From assembly GCF_000426065.1 (NCBI RefSeq), contig NZ_AUEQ01000011.1, positions 186,001 through 250,000 on the forward strand: DNA of 64,000 nucleotides, read 5' to 3'. A program made the position numbers and the translations under genes. Each line of letters begins with the position of its first letter. The first letter of the stretch is position 1. Source of the DNA: Mycobacterium sp. URHD0025. GTDB lineage: Bacteria > Actinomycetota > Actinomycetes > Mycobacteriales > Mycobacteriaceae. The notes beneath the pieces were generated by a model. That model ran no database searches. It was not told the DNA's origin and saw nothing but the letters and a program-made list of their open reading frames with translations. This document shows positions 39,167-47,736 of the stretch, one piece after another.

Positions 39167-41977
39167 TTACCCAGACCGGCCCGATGTCATGCTTGGCGAG
39201 CGGCGCGGCCACCAGAACCAGCGGCCCAGCAGCACGGCGATGGGCGGCACGACGAAGGTCCGCACCAGCAGGGTGTCGATGAGCAGTCCGATGCCGATCG
39301 TGGACCCGACCTGGGCGATCGTCGCGACACTGGCGCCCAGCATCGCGAACATGGTCAGCCCGAACACGATCCCCGCGATGGTAACGACGCTGCCGGTGCC
39401 GGCGAAGGTGCGGATGGTCGCGGTCCGCACTCCTGCACCAGACTCGTCGCGTAACCGCATCGCCAGCAGCAGGTTGTAGTCCGCGCCGACGGCGACCAGG
39501 GCGATGAACGCCAAGGCCGGGACCGCCCAGTGCAGGGGCTGGCCGAACAGAAACTGCCAGATCGCAACGCTGGCGCCCAGCGCCGAGGCGTAGGAGAGCG
39601 TGACGGTGGCCAGCACCACCATCCCGGCCACGGGGCTGCTCAGCATCGCGGCGACGATCAGGAAGATGAGCACGAGCGTGGCGATGACGAGCAGGGTGAA
39701 GTCGTGTCCGACGTACGTGATCAGTTCTGCGGTAGCGGTTCCCACCCCGGTGAGCTCGACGACGCCACTGACGGCCAGCGGGGTGTCCTTGAGTGCTTCG
39801 GCCGCGGCGATGCGGATCTCATCGGAGCGCTCGGCGCCGTCCCGGCCCCACGATTCGCCGTCGCCGTAGACCAGCAGCCGCGTGGCACGACCGTCGGGGG
39901 AAAACATCATCTCCATCGCCCGGCGGTATTGCGGATCGTCGAAAGTCCTTGGCGGCAGATAGAACCCGCCCTCCGAACTGCCGTCGAAATCGGTGCTGAG
40001 CTGTGACAGGTAGCCGGTCATCTGCTGCATCTGCGGCCCGACAGTGCCCAGGCTCGAGCGCAGGGTGGAGGTGAGGCCGCGCAGCTGGGCGAGTGCGGCG
40101 CGCATCGTCGCCACGCCCTTCGCCGCACCGTCGAGTGAGTCGGTGGCGCCGGCGGCACCTTCTTCGAGGGCACCCGCGCCGCCGGCCAGCGTGCCTGTCG
40201 CGCTCACCGCGTCGTCGAGCGGCGTGACGATCTTCTGCACCGCGGCACAGATCGGGTTGGCCGCACAATCGGGGTTGCCGTTGACGAATTGGCGTAGCGG
40301 ATCGGCATATCCGGACACCTGCTGCAGGTTGCCCCGCAGTCCGGTCATGCCCGCACCGATGTCCTGGGAACCCGCCCCGACCCGGTTCAACCCGTCGACC
40401 GCACCGGTGAGCCCGCGTTGCATGCCGTCCAGGGACGCATCGAGTTGACCGATCGTGGCCGCGACGGTGTCCACCGAGTCCATCCCGCGCATCGCCGATT
40501 GTGCTGTGCTGTCGAGTTGTTCGCCGATCTGGCCGGCCTGATAGGTCAGGGTGCCCTGGCGCACCGGGGTCCCGGCGGGTCGGCTGGCGGACTGCACCGT
40601 GCGCACTCCCCGCACCTCGAGGACCTTGCGGGTGACGCGCTCGATGGTGATCAGCCCGGCCGGGGTGCGCAGATCACGGTCGGCCTGGATCGAGACGATC
40701 TCGGGTAGCAGCCTGTTGTCCGGAAACCGTCCGTGCACCGCCCGGTATCCGCGGCTGGAGTCGGTGGTGGCCGGTTGTGCGCTCAGCTCCGCGAAGCTGA
40801 CCTCGGCACCGAGCAACGGAACCGTGCAGACGATCAGGGCACCGACGGCTACCACCAGGACAGGGCCCGGCCATCGGGCGACCCCGGTGCCGATCCGGCG
40901 CCATCGACGGTTGATCCGTGCTGTCCGCGGCTCCACCCATCCGCGCCGGCTGAACCAGCCGATCATGGCCGGGGTCAATGTCAGCGCGCCCAGCATCGCC
41001 GCGAGAATGCCGATGCCACTGGGTATCCCGGCGCTGCGCAGGAAGCTCACCTTGGCGAAGGTCAGGCAGAACAGCGCCGTGGCGATGGTGGCGGACGAGC
41101 CCGCGATCACCGGCGCCACCCGGCGATAGGCGTCGGCCAGCGCGTCAGGCGGAACCAGACCGGCGCGCCGGTTCTCGTGGTAGCGGCCGAGCAGGAAGAT
41201 GCCGTAATCGGTCCCGGCGCCCAACACCATGGCCGACATCAAAGCCACCGAGAACACCGACACTTCGATGACGCCATGCTCGCCGAGCAGTGCGACGACC
41301 GGACGGGCGAGCGCCAGCGACAGCCCGACCGATGCCAGCGGGACCGCGGCGGTTATGGGCGAGCGGTACACGAACAACAGCAGGGCCGCGATCATGCCGA
41401 CGGTCAGCACCGTGATCCTCGCCAATTGTCCGTCCAGCGCCGCGAACTCGTCGACCAGGCTGGCTCCGGGCCCGGTGACGTACGTGCGCAGCCCCTCCGG
41501 TGGACCGGCGGCGGTGACCGCCGCGCGCAGGGCGGCCACTGCCTCGGTGGCTGTGCTGCTCCCGAGTTGTCCGGACAGCCTTGCCATCAGATAGGCCGCC
41601 TGGTGGTCCTGGCTCTCGAATACGGCTGCCGCGGTGGGGTCGTCCCACAGATCCATCACCGATTCGACGCCGGGGGTGTCCATCCGCAGCCGGTCGGCCA
41701 GGGCTCGGTAGTAGCCGCGATCGGGCTCGCCCAGCGGTCGGTCGGCATCGAGGACGACGTAGGCGATGTTGTTGCTGTCCGAGTCCCCGAACAGGGTGCC
41801 CATCCGCTGGGCTGCCCGGGTGGCGCCGGAATCGGCCGGAAAGAACGCCCGGGACTGCTCTTTCACGACCTGTTCGAGTTGAGGCACCGCGATGTTGCCG
41901 ACGCCGGCGAGCAACAGCCAAGCCGCGATGACCAGTAGGGCGTACCTGCTTGCCGCGCGTGCAACAGACTCCAACAT
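39167..41977 (-). CDS. MmpL-family RND transporter
   Basis: 936 residues from ATG 41977 (GGGGAAG nearby). The RND layout is clear: TM1 near the N-terminus (about 10-30), a periplasmic domain, TM2-6 (about 180-370, including MVLGAGTDYGIFLLGRY with the Asp-Tyr proton-relay pair), a second large periplasmic domain with a long helical hairpin (about 500-640), and TM7-12 with VGADYNLLLAMRL. These lipid transporters move trehalose or acyl lipids, haem or drugs across the membrane. No MmpS gene is adjacent. It is divergent from a TetR gene with two palindromes in between, so it is probably TetR-controlled. Confidence 0.92.
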   Translation of the reverse strand: MLESVARAASRYALLVIAAWLLLAGVGNIAVPQLEQVVKEQSRAFFPADSGATRAAQRMGTLFGDSDSNNIAYVVLDADRPLGEPDRGYYRALADRLRMDTPGVESVMDLWDDPTAAAVFESQDHQAAYLMARLSGQLGSSTATEAVAALRAAVTAAGPPEGLRTYVTGPGASLVDEFAALDGQLARITVLTVGMIAALLLFVYRSPITAAVPLASVGLSLALARPVVALLGEHGVIEVSVFSVALMSAMVLGAGTDYGIFLLGRYHENRRAGLVPPDALADAYRRVAPVIAGSSATIATALFCLTFAKVSFLRSAGIPSGIGILAAMLGALTLTPAMIGWFSRRGWVEPRTARINRRWRRIGTGVARWPGPVLVVAVGALIVCTVPLLGAEVSFAELSAQPATTDSSRGYRAVHGRFPDNRLLPEIVSIQADRDLRTPAGLITIERVTRKVLEVRGVRTVQSASRPAGTPVRQGTLTYQAGQIGEQLDSTAQSAMRGMDSVDTVAATIGQLDASLDGMQRGLTGAVDGLNRVGAGSQDIGAGMTGLRGNLQQVSGYADPLRQFVNGNPDCAANPICAAVQKIVTPLDDAVSATGTLAGGAGALEEGAAGATDSLDGAAKGVATMRAALAQLRGLTSTLRSSLGTVGPQMQQMTGYLSQLSTDFDGSSEGGFYLPPRTFDDPQYRRAMEMMFSPDGRATRLLVYGDGESWGRDGAERSDEIRIAAAEALKDTPLAVSGVVELTGVGTATAELITYVGHDFTLLVIATLVLIFLIVAAMLSSPVAGMVVLATVTLSYASALGASVAIWQFLFGQPLHWAVPALAFIALVAVGADYNLLLAMRLRDESGAGVRTATIRTFAGTGSVVTIAGIVFGLTMFAMLGASVATIAQVGSTIGIGLLIDTLLVRTFVVPPIAVLLGRWFWWPRRSPSMTSGRSG

Positions 41978-41993
41978 CGCTTCCCCGCCCTCT

Positions 41994-42027
41994 ATAACAA
42001 TGTTATTGGCAGGTATAACATTGTTAT
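41994..42027. promoter_or_regulatory. Tandem palindromic operators between mmpL and TetR genes
   Basis: Two near-identical 13-bp palindromes: ATAACA-A-TGTTAT at 41994-42006 and ATAACA-T-TGTTAT at 42015-42027. Their centres are 42000 and 42021, exactly two helical turns apart. They lie in the 56-bp region between the starts of mmpL (41977) and the TetR gene (42034), the second reaching almost to the TetR ATG. This is the arrangement of a TetR repressor that binds as two dimers on one face. Confidence 0.75.
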
Positions 42028-42033
42028 GGCAGC

Positions 42034-42765
42034 ATGTCCAGGACGATGGCGACCATGGGAATTCGCGAAAGCCTGATCGAGGAGAGCCTGCAGGTCCTCG
42101 AGGAAAGTGGGCCCGAGGCACTCAGCGCGCGCATGCTGGCCAAGCGGATCGGCGCGTCCACGATGGCCGTCTACACACACTTCGAAGGCATGCCGGGCCT
42201 CTACGAGGCGCTAGTGCGGGAGTCCTACGTCCGCTTCGGCGAACACCTGAACCGGCGCCCCGACAGCGACGATCCGGTGGCCGACCTCCTGGCCTCCGGA
42301 TTGGCCTACCGGGAGTACGCGCTCACCTATCCGCAGCGGTACCGGCTGATGTTCGGAATCACCTCGCCGGCCATCACCCTGCCGATCGGCCGCGACATCA
42401 CGGTCGACGGCAACCCGGCGGCGCTGTCCGAGATCAACTCGGTGTACGCCCAGATCCCCGGCTTCGTACGGCGTTGCATGGACGCCGGGGCCATCGACGA
42501 GGGCGATCCGGTGGTTGTCGCCGCCCAGATCTGGACCATGATGCACGGTTACGTGCTGGCCGAGATCATCGGTGTCTTCGGCACCGACGGCGGCGGTGTC
42601 TCCCGGGTACTCGCGCCGCACATCACCAATCTGCTGGTGGGCCTCGGCGGTGACCGGGAACGAATCCTGCAGTCGTTTCAGCGGCTGAAACCGCCTGCCA
42701 CACCGCCGCCCCCGAGCCCGCCCGCGAGGGCAACGGTCCGCCGCGGGCGCCGGACCAGGCCTTAG
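42034..42765 (+). CDS. TetR-family transcriptional regulator
   Basis: 243 residues with the TetR domain near the N-terminus (SLIEESLQVLEESGPEALSARMLAKRIGASTMAVYTHFEGMPGLYEAL) given here in recognisable pieces only: SLIEESLQVLEESG, LAKRIGASTMAVYTHF. A C-terminal basic, Pro-rich tail of about 30 residues follows the ligand domain. The alternative starts are ATG 42046 and 42055. Divergent from mmpL with twin palindromes; this makes it the likely repressor of the transporter, with the inducing ligand probably a transported lipid or drug. Confidence 0.85.
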   Translation: MSRTMATMGIRESLIEESLQVLEESGPEALSARMLAKRIGASTMAVYTHFEGMPGLYEALVRESYVRFGEHLNRRPDSDDPVADLLASGLAYREYALTYPQRYRLMFGITSPAITLPIGRDITVDGNPAALSEINSVYAQIPGFVRRCMDAGAIDEGDPVVVAAQIWTMMHGYVLAEIIGVFGTDGGGVSRVLAPHITNLLVGLGGDRERILQSFQRLKPPATPPPPSPPARATVRRGRRTRP

Positions 42766-42789
42766 CCCGCCGTGCGCGCCGCGAAACGC

Positions 42790-43971
42790 CTACGGCCTCA
42801 GGATGATTTTGACGGCGCCGTCCTTCTTCTTCTGGAAGATGTCGTAGGCGTGGGGCGCTTCGTCGAGCGGCAGCACGTGCGTGGCGAAATCGTCGACGCC
42901 CAAAGGGTCGTCGTCGCCGAGCAACGGCAGGATGTCGCCGACCCACTTCTTGACGTTGGCCTGTCCCATCCGCAGCTGAATCTGCTTGTCGAACAAGGTG
43001 AGCATCGGTAGCGGATCTGCCATGCCGCCGTAGACGCCGATCAGTGAGATGGTGCCGCCGCGGCGCACGATGTCGATCGCCGAGTAGAACGCGTCCAGTC
43101 GGTCCACACCGGCGGTCTGCATCATCGGTTTGGCGATCGAATCAGGCATCAACGCGGTGATCTTCTGCAGGGTCGAGGCCACCGGTGAGCCGTGCGCTTC
43201 CATACCGACCGCATCGATCACCGAATCCGTGCCACGGCCGTCGGTCATGGACCGCACCGCATCGCCCACCGGTTCATCGAGCGACTTCAGGTCGATGGTG
43301 GTGATGCCACGCTCCTGGGCCCGGGCCAGCCGTTCGGGGATCCGATCCACCGCGATCACGCGGTAGCCGAGATGGTGGGCGATGCGGGCCGCCATGTCAC
43401 CGATCGGCCCGAGCCCGAGCACCGTCACCGAGCCGCCCTCGGGAATCTCGGCATAGGCGACGGCCTGCCACGCGGTGGGCAGGACGTCCGAGAGGTAGAC
43501 GAACCGGGAATCCGGCGGGCCGTCCGGCACCTTGATGTGGGTGAAGTGGGCTTGGGGCACCCGAAGGTATTCGGCTTGGCCGCCGGGGATCTGGCCGTAC
43601 AACTCCGAATAGCCGAACAACGCCGCACCCATGCCCTGGCCGCGAACCTGGGTGGTCTCGCATTGCGTGTACAGATCCTGATCGCACATGAAGCAGTGAC
43701 CGCACGAGATCTGGAACGGGATGACCACCCGCTCGCCCACCGACAGGCTTCCGACGCCCGGGCCCACCTCCCTGACGATGCCCATCGGTTCGTGCCCCAG
43801 GATGTCGCCCGGGTGCATGAACGCACCGAGCACCTCATAGAGGTGCAGGTCCGAACCACAGATGTTGGTCGAGGTGACCTCGATGATCGCGTCGGTCGGC
43901 TCTTCGATCTTCGGGTCCGGCACGGTTTCCACCCGGACATCGCGCCGGCCGTGCCAGGTAACGGCTTTCAC
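42790..43971 (-). CDS. Zinc-dependent alcohol dehydrogenase (formaldehyde dehydrogenase-like)
   Basis: 393 residues from GTG 43971 (GGGAG seven bases upstream). Medium-chain ADH signatures: TNICGSDLHLYEV with catalytic zinc Cys, GHEPMGIVREVGPGV, the structural zinc cluster CGHCFMCDQDLYTQC, and the nucleotide motif GLGPIGD. The long insert and the DAVGMEAHG segment match the glutathione-independent formaldehyde dehydrogenase/FdhA-like branch. The actual substrate is not certain. The longer reading frame upstream of 43971 is antisense to the flavin reductase gene. Confidence 0.88.
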   Translation of the reverse strand: MKAVTWHGRRDVRVETVPDPKIEEPTDAIIEVTSTNICGSDLHLYEVLGAFMHPGDILGHEPMGIVREVGPGVGSLSVGERVVIPFQISCGHCFMCDQDLYTQCETTQVRGQGMGAALFGYSELYGQIPGGQAEYLRVPQAHFTHIKVPDGPPDSRFVYLSDVLPTAWQAVAYAEIPEGGSVTVLGLGPIGDMAARIAHHLGYRVIAVDRIPERLARAQERGITTIDLKSLDEPVGDAVRSMTDGRGTDSVIDAVGMEAHGSPVASTLQKITALMPDSIAKPMMQTAGVDRLDAFYSAIDIVRRGGTISLIGVYGGMADPLPMLTLFDKQIQLRMGQANVKKWVGDILPLLGDDDPLGVDDFATHVLPLDEAPHAYDIFQKKKDGAVKIILRP

Positions 43972-44064
43972 AGGTGCACTCCCATCGCTGTCGATGTCGC
44001 CGCTGAGGTGGCTACCCCGGAAGTGGGGTGCCAAACCGGCACCCCGGTGGCCGACAATGGTCTG

Positions 44065-44559
44065 GTGGCGCAGAGCTGGGAAGGTTTCGACGGATTCGTC
44101 GGGCTGCTCGACTATCCGATGTTCATCGTGACGGCGCAGTCCGCGGACGGACCGGCGGGCTGTCTGGTCGGATTCACCACGCAGGCAAGTATCGATCCAC
44201 CTCGATTCCTGGTCGGGATTTCGAAGCAGAACCACACGTTCGCCGCCGCGGAAACAGCCGATCACCTGGGCGTTCACCTGCTGGCCTCCGACGAGTTGGA
44301 CCTGGCCCGCTGGTTCGGTGGGCAGACCGGCGACGCGATCGACAAGTTCGCCCGGTGCAGCTGGCATGAAGGGCCCGAAGAGACGCCGATCCTCGATGCC
44401 GCACCGGCCTGGTTCGTGGGCGCGGTCCTCGATCGTGTCGACCTGGGCGACCACGTCGGGTATCTGCTGAATCCGATCGCCGGCCAAGCCCCGGACGAGC
44501 CGCGGCCCTGGGTGAGTCTCACCGACGTGGCCGATCTCAAGCCCGGCCACGAGGCCTGA
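44065..44559 (+). CDS. Flavin reductase-domain (FMN-binding split barrel) protein
   Basis: About 164 residues from GTG 44065. The flavin reductase fold is shown by GFVGLLDYPMFIVTAQSADGPAGCLVGFTTQASIDPPRFLVGISKQNHTF in pieces such as GCLVGFTTQASIDPPRFLV and ISKQNHTF, and the ending HVGYLLNPI. Such proteins bind FMN and either reduce it with NAD(P)H or act as F420/flavin-dependent reductases. No Shine-Dalgarno decides the start; GTG 44047 is another option. Convergent with the Nudix gene (4 bp between stops), divergent from the alcohol dehydrogenase. Confidence 0.78.
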   Translation: MAQSWEGFDGFVGLLDYPMFIVTAQSADGPAGCLVGFTTQASIDPPRFLVGISKQNHTFAAAETADHLGVHLLASDELDLARWFGGQTGDAIDKFARCSWHEGPEETPILDAAPAWFVGAVLDRVDLGDHVGYLLNPIAGQAPDEPRPWVSLTDVADLKPGHEA

Positions 44560-44563
44560 GCCG

Positions 44564-45283
44564 CTACTTCCAGGCGAAGACCGGCTGTTCGAGTTCGTCG
44601 ACCGGATCGGTGCGGCCCTCGAGGGCCAGCCACCGCAACTGCAACAGCACCGCACCGGTCGGCGCGTGGATCAGGTCGTTGCCCAACGGGATCTGCACCA
44701 CCGGACGCGGACTCTCCGGAATGGTGATGAACCGGGGCGAATCCTCGCGCTGCAACTGATGCAGCCCCACCCGGTAGGCGGCCACCACCTCGTCGGGCGA
44801 CGGATGCAGATCCAGGCGTCCGCCGCCCCAGATCACCACCGGGGTGATGACGTACCCGGAGCGGGTCGGATAGTCGTCGAGCAAGCCCAACACCGCCGAG
44901 TCCGGGAGGTTCACGCCGACCTCCTCGTCCAGTTCCCGCAGCGCCGCCTCAACCGCGTTCTCTCCCGGGTCCAGCCGGCCACCGGGAAGCGCCCACTGTG
45001 CTGCATGCGAGGAGAGGCGAGATGCCCTGCGGCACAACAGGAAAGCGGCGCCACCCGATACGTCGACCATGCGTCCGTCGAGGCCGGGTTCCGGCATCGG
45101 CCTGCCGTCGATCCATTCGTCGACGGGCGCGGGATCCACCCGGTCCTCACCGACCTCGGAGTCGACCAGCACCACCGCGACGGCCGCGTGCCGCTTCGTC
45201 GGATCGGTCACGGTGCGGCGGTCGTGCCCCGCCAGATGCGCCCCGATGCGTTCCCGCAAGGCTTCGTCGTAGGCGATCGTCAC
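44564..45283 (-). CDS. Nudix hydrolase
   Basis: 239 residues from GTG 45283. The Nudix box runs from about residue 102 to 124 (GRLDPGENAVEAALRELDEE then VG), with all essential Gly, Arg and Glu residues. The N-terminal and C-terminal parts match the CoA diphosphatase-like (NudL-type) group in which the box is preceded by WALPGGRL. It would cleave a nucleoside diphosphate linked to X using Mg2+. The substrate is not known. Confidence 0.87.
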   Translation of the reverse strand: MTIAYDEALRERIGAHLAGHDRRTVTDPTKRHAAVAVVLVDSEVGEDRVDPAPVDEWIDGRPMPEPGLDGRMVDVSGGAAFLLCRRASRLSSHAAQWALPGGRLDPGENAVEAALRELDEEVGVNLPDSAVLGLLDDYPTRSGYVITPVVIWGGGRLDLHPSPDEVVAAYRVGLHQLQREDSPRFITIPESPRPVVQIPLGNDLIHAPTGAVLLQLRWLALEGRTDPVDELEQPVFAWK

Positions 45284-45326
45284 CGCTCGACCATAGGCGC
45301 GCTTTCCCGCGCCCGGTCCACCCAGG

Positions 45327-45713
45327 TCACTCCGCCGGCTGATCGGCCTTACGCGTCTGCTGATACAGCGCGAGCCTCCAGACGCCGTCGATGCGGTGGT
45401 AGACGCTGGACATGGCACCCACGAACGCGGGCTCGTCGCCGTCGCGATAGGCAGTGCCGACGTACACCAGAATCGCGTTGTCGTCATCGACGGCGATCAG
45501 CCGCACACCGCTGATCTCATAGGCACGCCACGGCGGGGACTGCGCGAGTGCGCTGACGACGGTGTTGTGGTCCATCACCATGCCGTTGGCGAGCACCATC
45601 ACAGCCTCGGGCAGCATCAGCTCGCCGTAGAAATCCGCACCGGTCGACTCGCACAGCGAGTCCCATCCGGCACGTTCGATGTGCAGGAGTTCGTCGAGAA
45701 CTGGGCTGGTCAC
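45327..45713 (-). CDS. SnoaL/DUF4440-like (NTF2 fold) protein
   Basis: 128 residues, with the small alpha+beta barrel pattern of NTF2-like proteins: LHIERAGWDSLCESTGADFYGELMLPEAVMV (piece: FYGELMLPEAVMVLANG) and the late YHRIDGVWRLALYQQT strands. Such proteins bind small hydrophobic ligands; no catalytic residues can be assigned. It is divergent from the cutinase gene with two inverted repeats between. Confidence 0.72.
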   Translation of the reverse strand: MTSPVLDELLHIERAGWDSLCESTGADFYGELMLPEAVMVLANGMVMDHNTVVSALAQSPPWRAYEISGVRLIAVDDDNAILVYVGTAYRDGDEPAFVGAMSSVYHRIDGVWRLALYQQTRKADQPAE

Positions 45714-45744
45714 CGCTAGGTGATACCCGTTACCCGGACCTGGT

Positions 45745-45772
45745 ATGCCTGGGCATCACTGTTAAAACAGTG
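45745..45772. promoter_or_regulatory. Two adjacent inverted repeats before the cutinase gene
   Basis: ATGCC-TG-GGCAT at 45745-45756 is followed directly by CACTGTT-AA-AACAGTG at 45757-45772. Both are perfect dyads, the second with 7-bp arms. They occupy the 72-bp space between the SnoaL-like gene (start 45713) and the cutinase gene (start 45786), so they are candidate operators or a structured 5' leader. Confidence 0.45.
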
Positions 45773-45785
45773 GTAAAAGTGACTG

Positions 45786-46466
45786 GTGGGTGTCAAGACT
45801 TCGGCCCTCGCGGGCATCGCAGCTGTGACTGCGGCCGCCGCGGTGGGCACGATCTCGACGCCTGTCGCTTCGGCCGCGCCGGACTGTCCAGACATCGAGG
45901 TCGTCTTCGCCCGGGGCACCGACGAGCCCGCCGGCATCGGAAACGTCGGCAAGGCGTTCGTCGACACGCTGCGTCCCATGGTCAAGGACTCGACGATCGG
46001 CACCTACGCGGTGCAGTACCCCGCATCGTGGGACTTCATGAAAGCCGCCGCCGGGGCCACCGATATGAGCAAGCGCGTCCAGGCCACAGCGTCGCGTTGC
46101 CCCAAGACCAAGATCGTGATGGGCGGCTACTCGCAGGGCGCCGCCGTGGTCGACGTCGTGGCCACCTCACCCATCGCGGGCCTGGGCTACACCGCTCCGC
46201 TGCCCGCCGCGGTGGTGCCGCGGGTCGCCTCCGTCGTGGTGTTCGGCAATCCGTCCGCGCGTCTGGGCCAGCCGTTGACCCGGATGAGTCCGGACTTCGG
46301 TGCCAGGACCGCCGATCTGTGCAACACCAACGATCCGATCTGTTCGCTCGGCCGGGACTGGAATGCGCACGTCAGCTATCCGAAGTCAGGGCTGATCAAG
46401 CTGGCCGCACAGTGGGTCACCCGTCATGTCCAGCCGCCGCCTCCAGCACCCGCTGCTCGGCGCTGA
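45786..46466 (+). CDS. Cutinase (Culp-type secreted esterase)
   Basis: 226 residues from GTG 45786. A Sec signal peptide ends at about Ala30 (VASA before APDC). The catalytic triad is visible: Ser116 in GGYSQG, Asp183 in CNTNDPIC, His195 in DWNAHVSYP, and Cys pairs (34/105, 179/186) match the cutinase disulfides. Mycobacterial cutinase-like proteins are lipases/phospholipases or carboxylesterases outside the cell. The C-terminus has a short Pro/Ala tail. Converges with the desaturase gene. Confidence 0.92.
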   Translation: MGVKTSALAGIAAVTAAAAVGTISTPVASAAPDCPDIEVVFARGTDEPAGIGNVGKAFVDTLRPMVKDSTIGTYAVQYPASWDFMKAAAGATDMSKRVQATASRCPKTKIVMGGYSQGAAVVDVVATSPIAGLGYTAPLPAAVVPRVASVVVFGNPSARLGQPLTRMSPDFGARTADLCNTNDPICSLGRDWNAHVSYPKSGLIKLAAQWVTRHVQPPPPAPAARR

Positions 46467-46479
46467 GCAGGTTCCTGGC

Positions 46480-47718
46480 TCACCCGACTGCGATCGAGCC
46501 GGTCTCGAGCTCGCGCAACGCAGTTCGCAATCCTCGCCGCCTACCGGTCTGCGCATCCACGCCGAAACTCTCGCGCATGCCGGCCCGCACCCGGAACTTG
46601 AGCTCTGAATGGGTCTCCGGGGCGTCGTCGGAGGTGGCCTTTAGCAACTTGTCGGGCAGGGCCAGCTTGAGAATGGTCCAGAATGACTGAAAGTACTGGC
46701 GCGGAAGGGATCCCGTCGTGTACGGCAGGTCGTATTTGTCGCACAGCGCCCGCACCTTTCGGCTGATCTCGGCGTAGCGGTTGCTGGGCAGGTCCGGAAA
46801 CAGGTGGTGCTCGATCTGGTAGCACAGGTTCCCGCTCATGAACGCCATCACCGGCCCTGCGCGGAAATTCGCCGAGGCGAGCATCTGACGCAGATACCAC
46901 TCCGCATGCGTCTCGTCCGCGAACTCTTCCCGGGTGAATTTCTCTGCGCCATCGGGGAAATGCCCGCAGAAGATGACCATGTAGGCCCAATAGTTGCGGA
47001 TCAGGTTGGCGATCACGTTGGCCCGCAGGGTGTGCTTCCAGTTCGGACCCGACAACGCCGGGTAGACCAGGTAGTCCTTGCCGACCTGCTTGCCCACCTT
47101 CTTGCCGATCACCCTGAGGTCCCTGCGCACCTCGGCGATGGACTTCTCGCCTCTGCGGAACCTCGTCGTCTCCAGACCGTGGGCGGCGACACCCCATTCG
47201 AACAGGGTGCCGAGCAGCAGGTTGTAGACCGGGTTGCCGATCATCCACCGCTCCCACCGTTGATCCCGGGTCAGACGCATGATGCCGTAGCCGATGTCGT
47301 CATCGAGCCCGACGACATTGGTGTACTTGTGGTGAATGAAGTTGTGGGATTTCTTCCAGTGCACACTCGGTGCTGTGGTGTCCCACTCCCACTCGGTGGA
47401 GTGGATCTCCGGATCGTTCATCCAGTCCCATTGGCCGTGGATGATGTTGTGCCCGAGTTCCATGTTCTCGATGATCTTCGCGGTCGCCAGCATCACGATG
47501 CCGGCGTATCGCGCGACCCGATTTCCACTGGCGAACAACGCGATCCGACCACCGGCGGCCAAGCCACGCTGAAGTTGGATCGCCCGCCGGATATAGAGGG
47601 CGTCCCGCTGACCCCGGGATTCCTCGATCTCGGCTCGGATGGCGTCGAGTTCGGCGGCGAGCGCCTCGACGTCCTCGGCGGTGAGATGCGCGTATTGCTT
47701 GATGTCGGCGATGGCCAT
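46480..47718 (-). CDS. desA3: Membrane fatty acid desaturase (DesA3/Rv3229c-type)
   Basis: 412 residues with the three histidine boxes of acyl-lipid/acyl-CoA desaturases: HNIIH at 90-94, HNFIHH at 125-130, and QIEHHLFP near residue 312. Two hydrophobic hairpins lie between (for example around 60-80 and 240-260). The sequence has the features of the stearoyl-CoA delta-9 desaturase DesA3, which makes oleate for membrane phospholipids and triglycerides. It takes electrons from the reductase encoded 18 bp upstream on the same strand, as in the Rv3230c-Rv3229c pair. Confidence 0.92.
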   Translation of the reverse strand: MAIADIKQYAHLTAEDVEALAAELDAIRAEIEESRGQRDALYIRRAIQLQRGLAAGGRIALFASGNRVARYAGIVMLATAKIIENMELGHNIIHGQWDWMNDPEIHSTEWEWDTTAPSVHWKKSHNFIHHKYTNVVGLDDDIGYGIMRLTRDQRWERWMIGNPVYNLLLGTLFEWGVAAHGLETTRFRRGEKSIAEVRRDLRVIGKKVGKQVGKDYLVYPALSGPNWKHTLRANVIANLIRNYWAYMVIFCGHFPDGAEKFTREEFADETHAEWYLRQMLASANFRAGPVMAFMSGNLCYQIEHHLFPDLPSNRYAEISRKVRALCDKYDLPYTTGSLPRQYFQSFWTILKLALPDKLLKATSDDAPETHSELKFRVRAGMRESFGVDAQTGRRRGLRTALRELETGSIAVG

Positions 47719-47736
47719 GTCTCTCCTCGCAGATCT

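Noticed and set aside
41994..42027. Hairpin terminator
   Set aside because: The palindromes are AT-rich, tandem, and in a divergent promoter region, so an operator is the better explanation.
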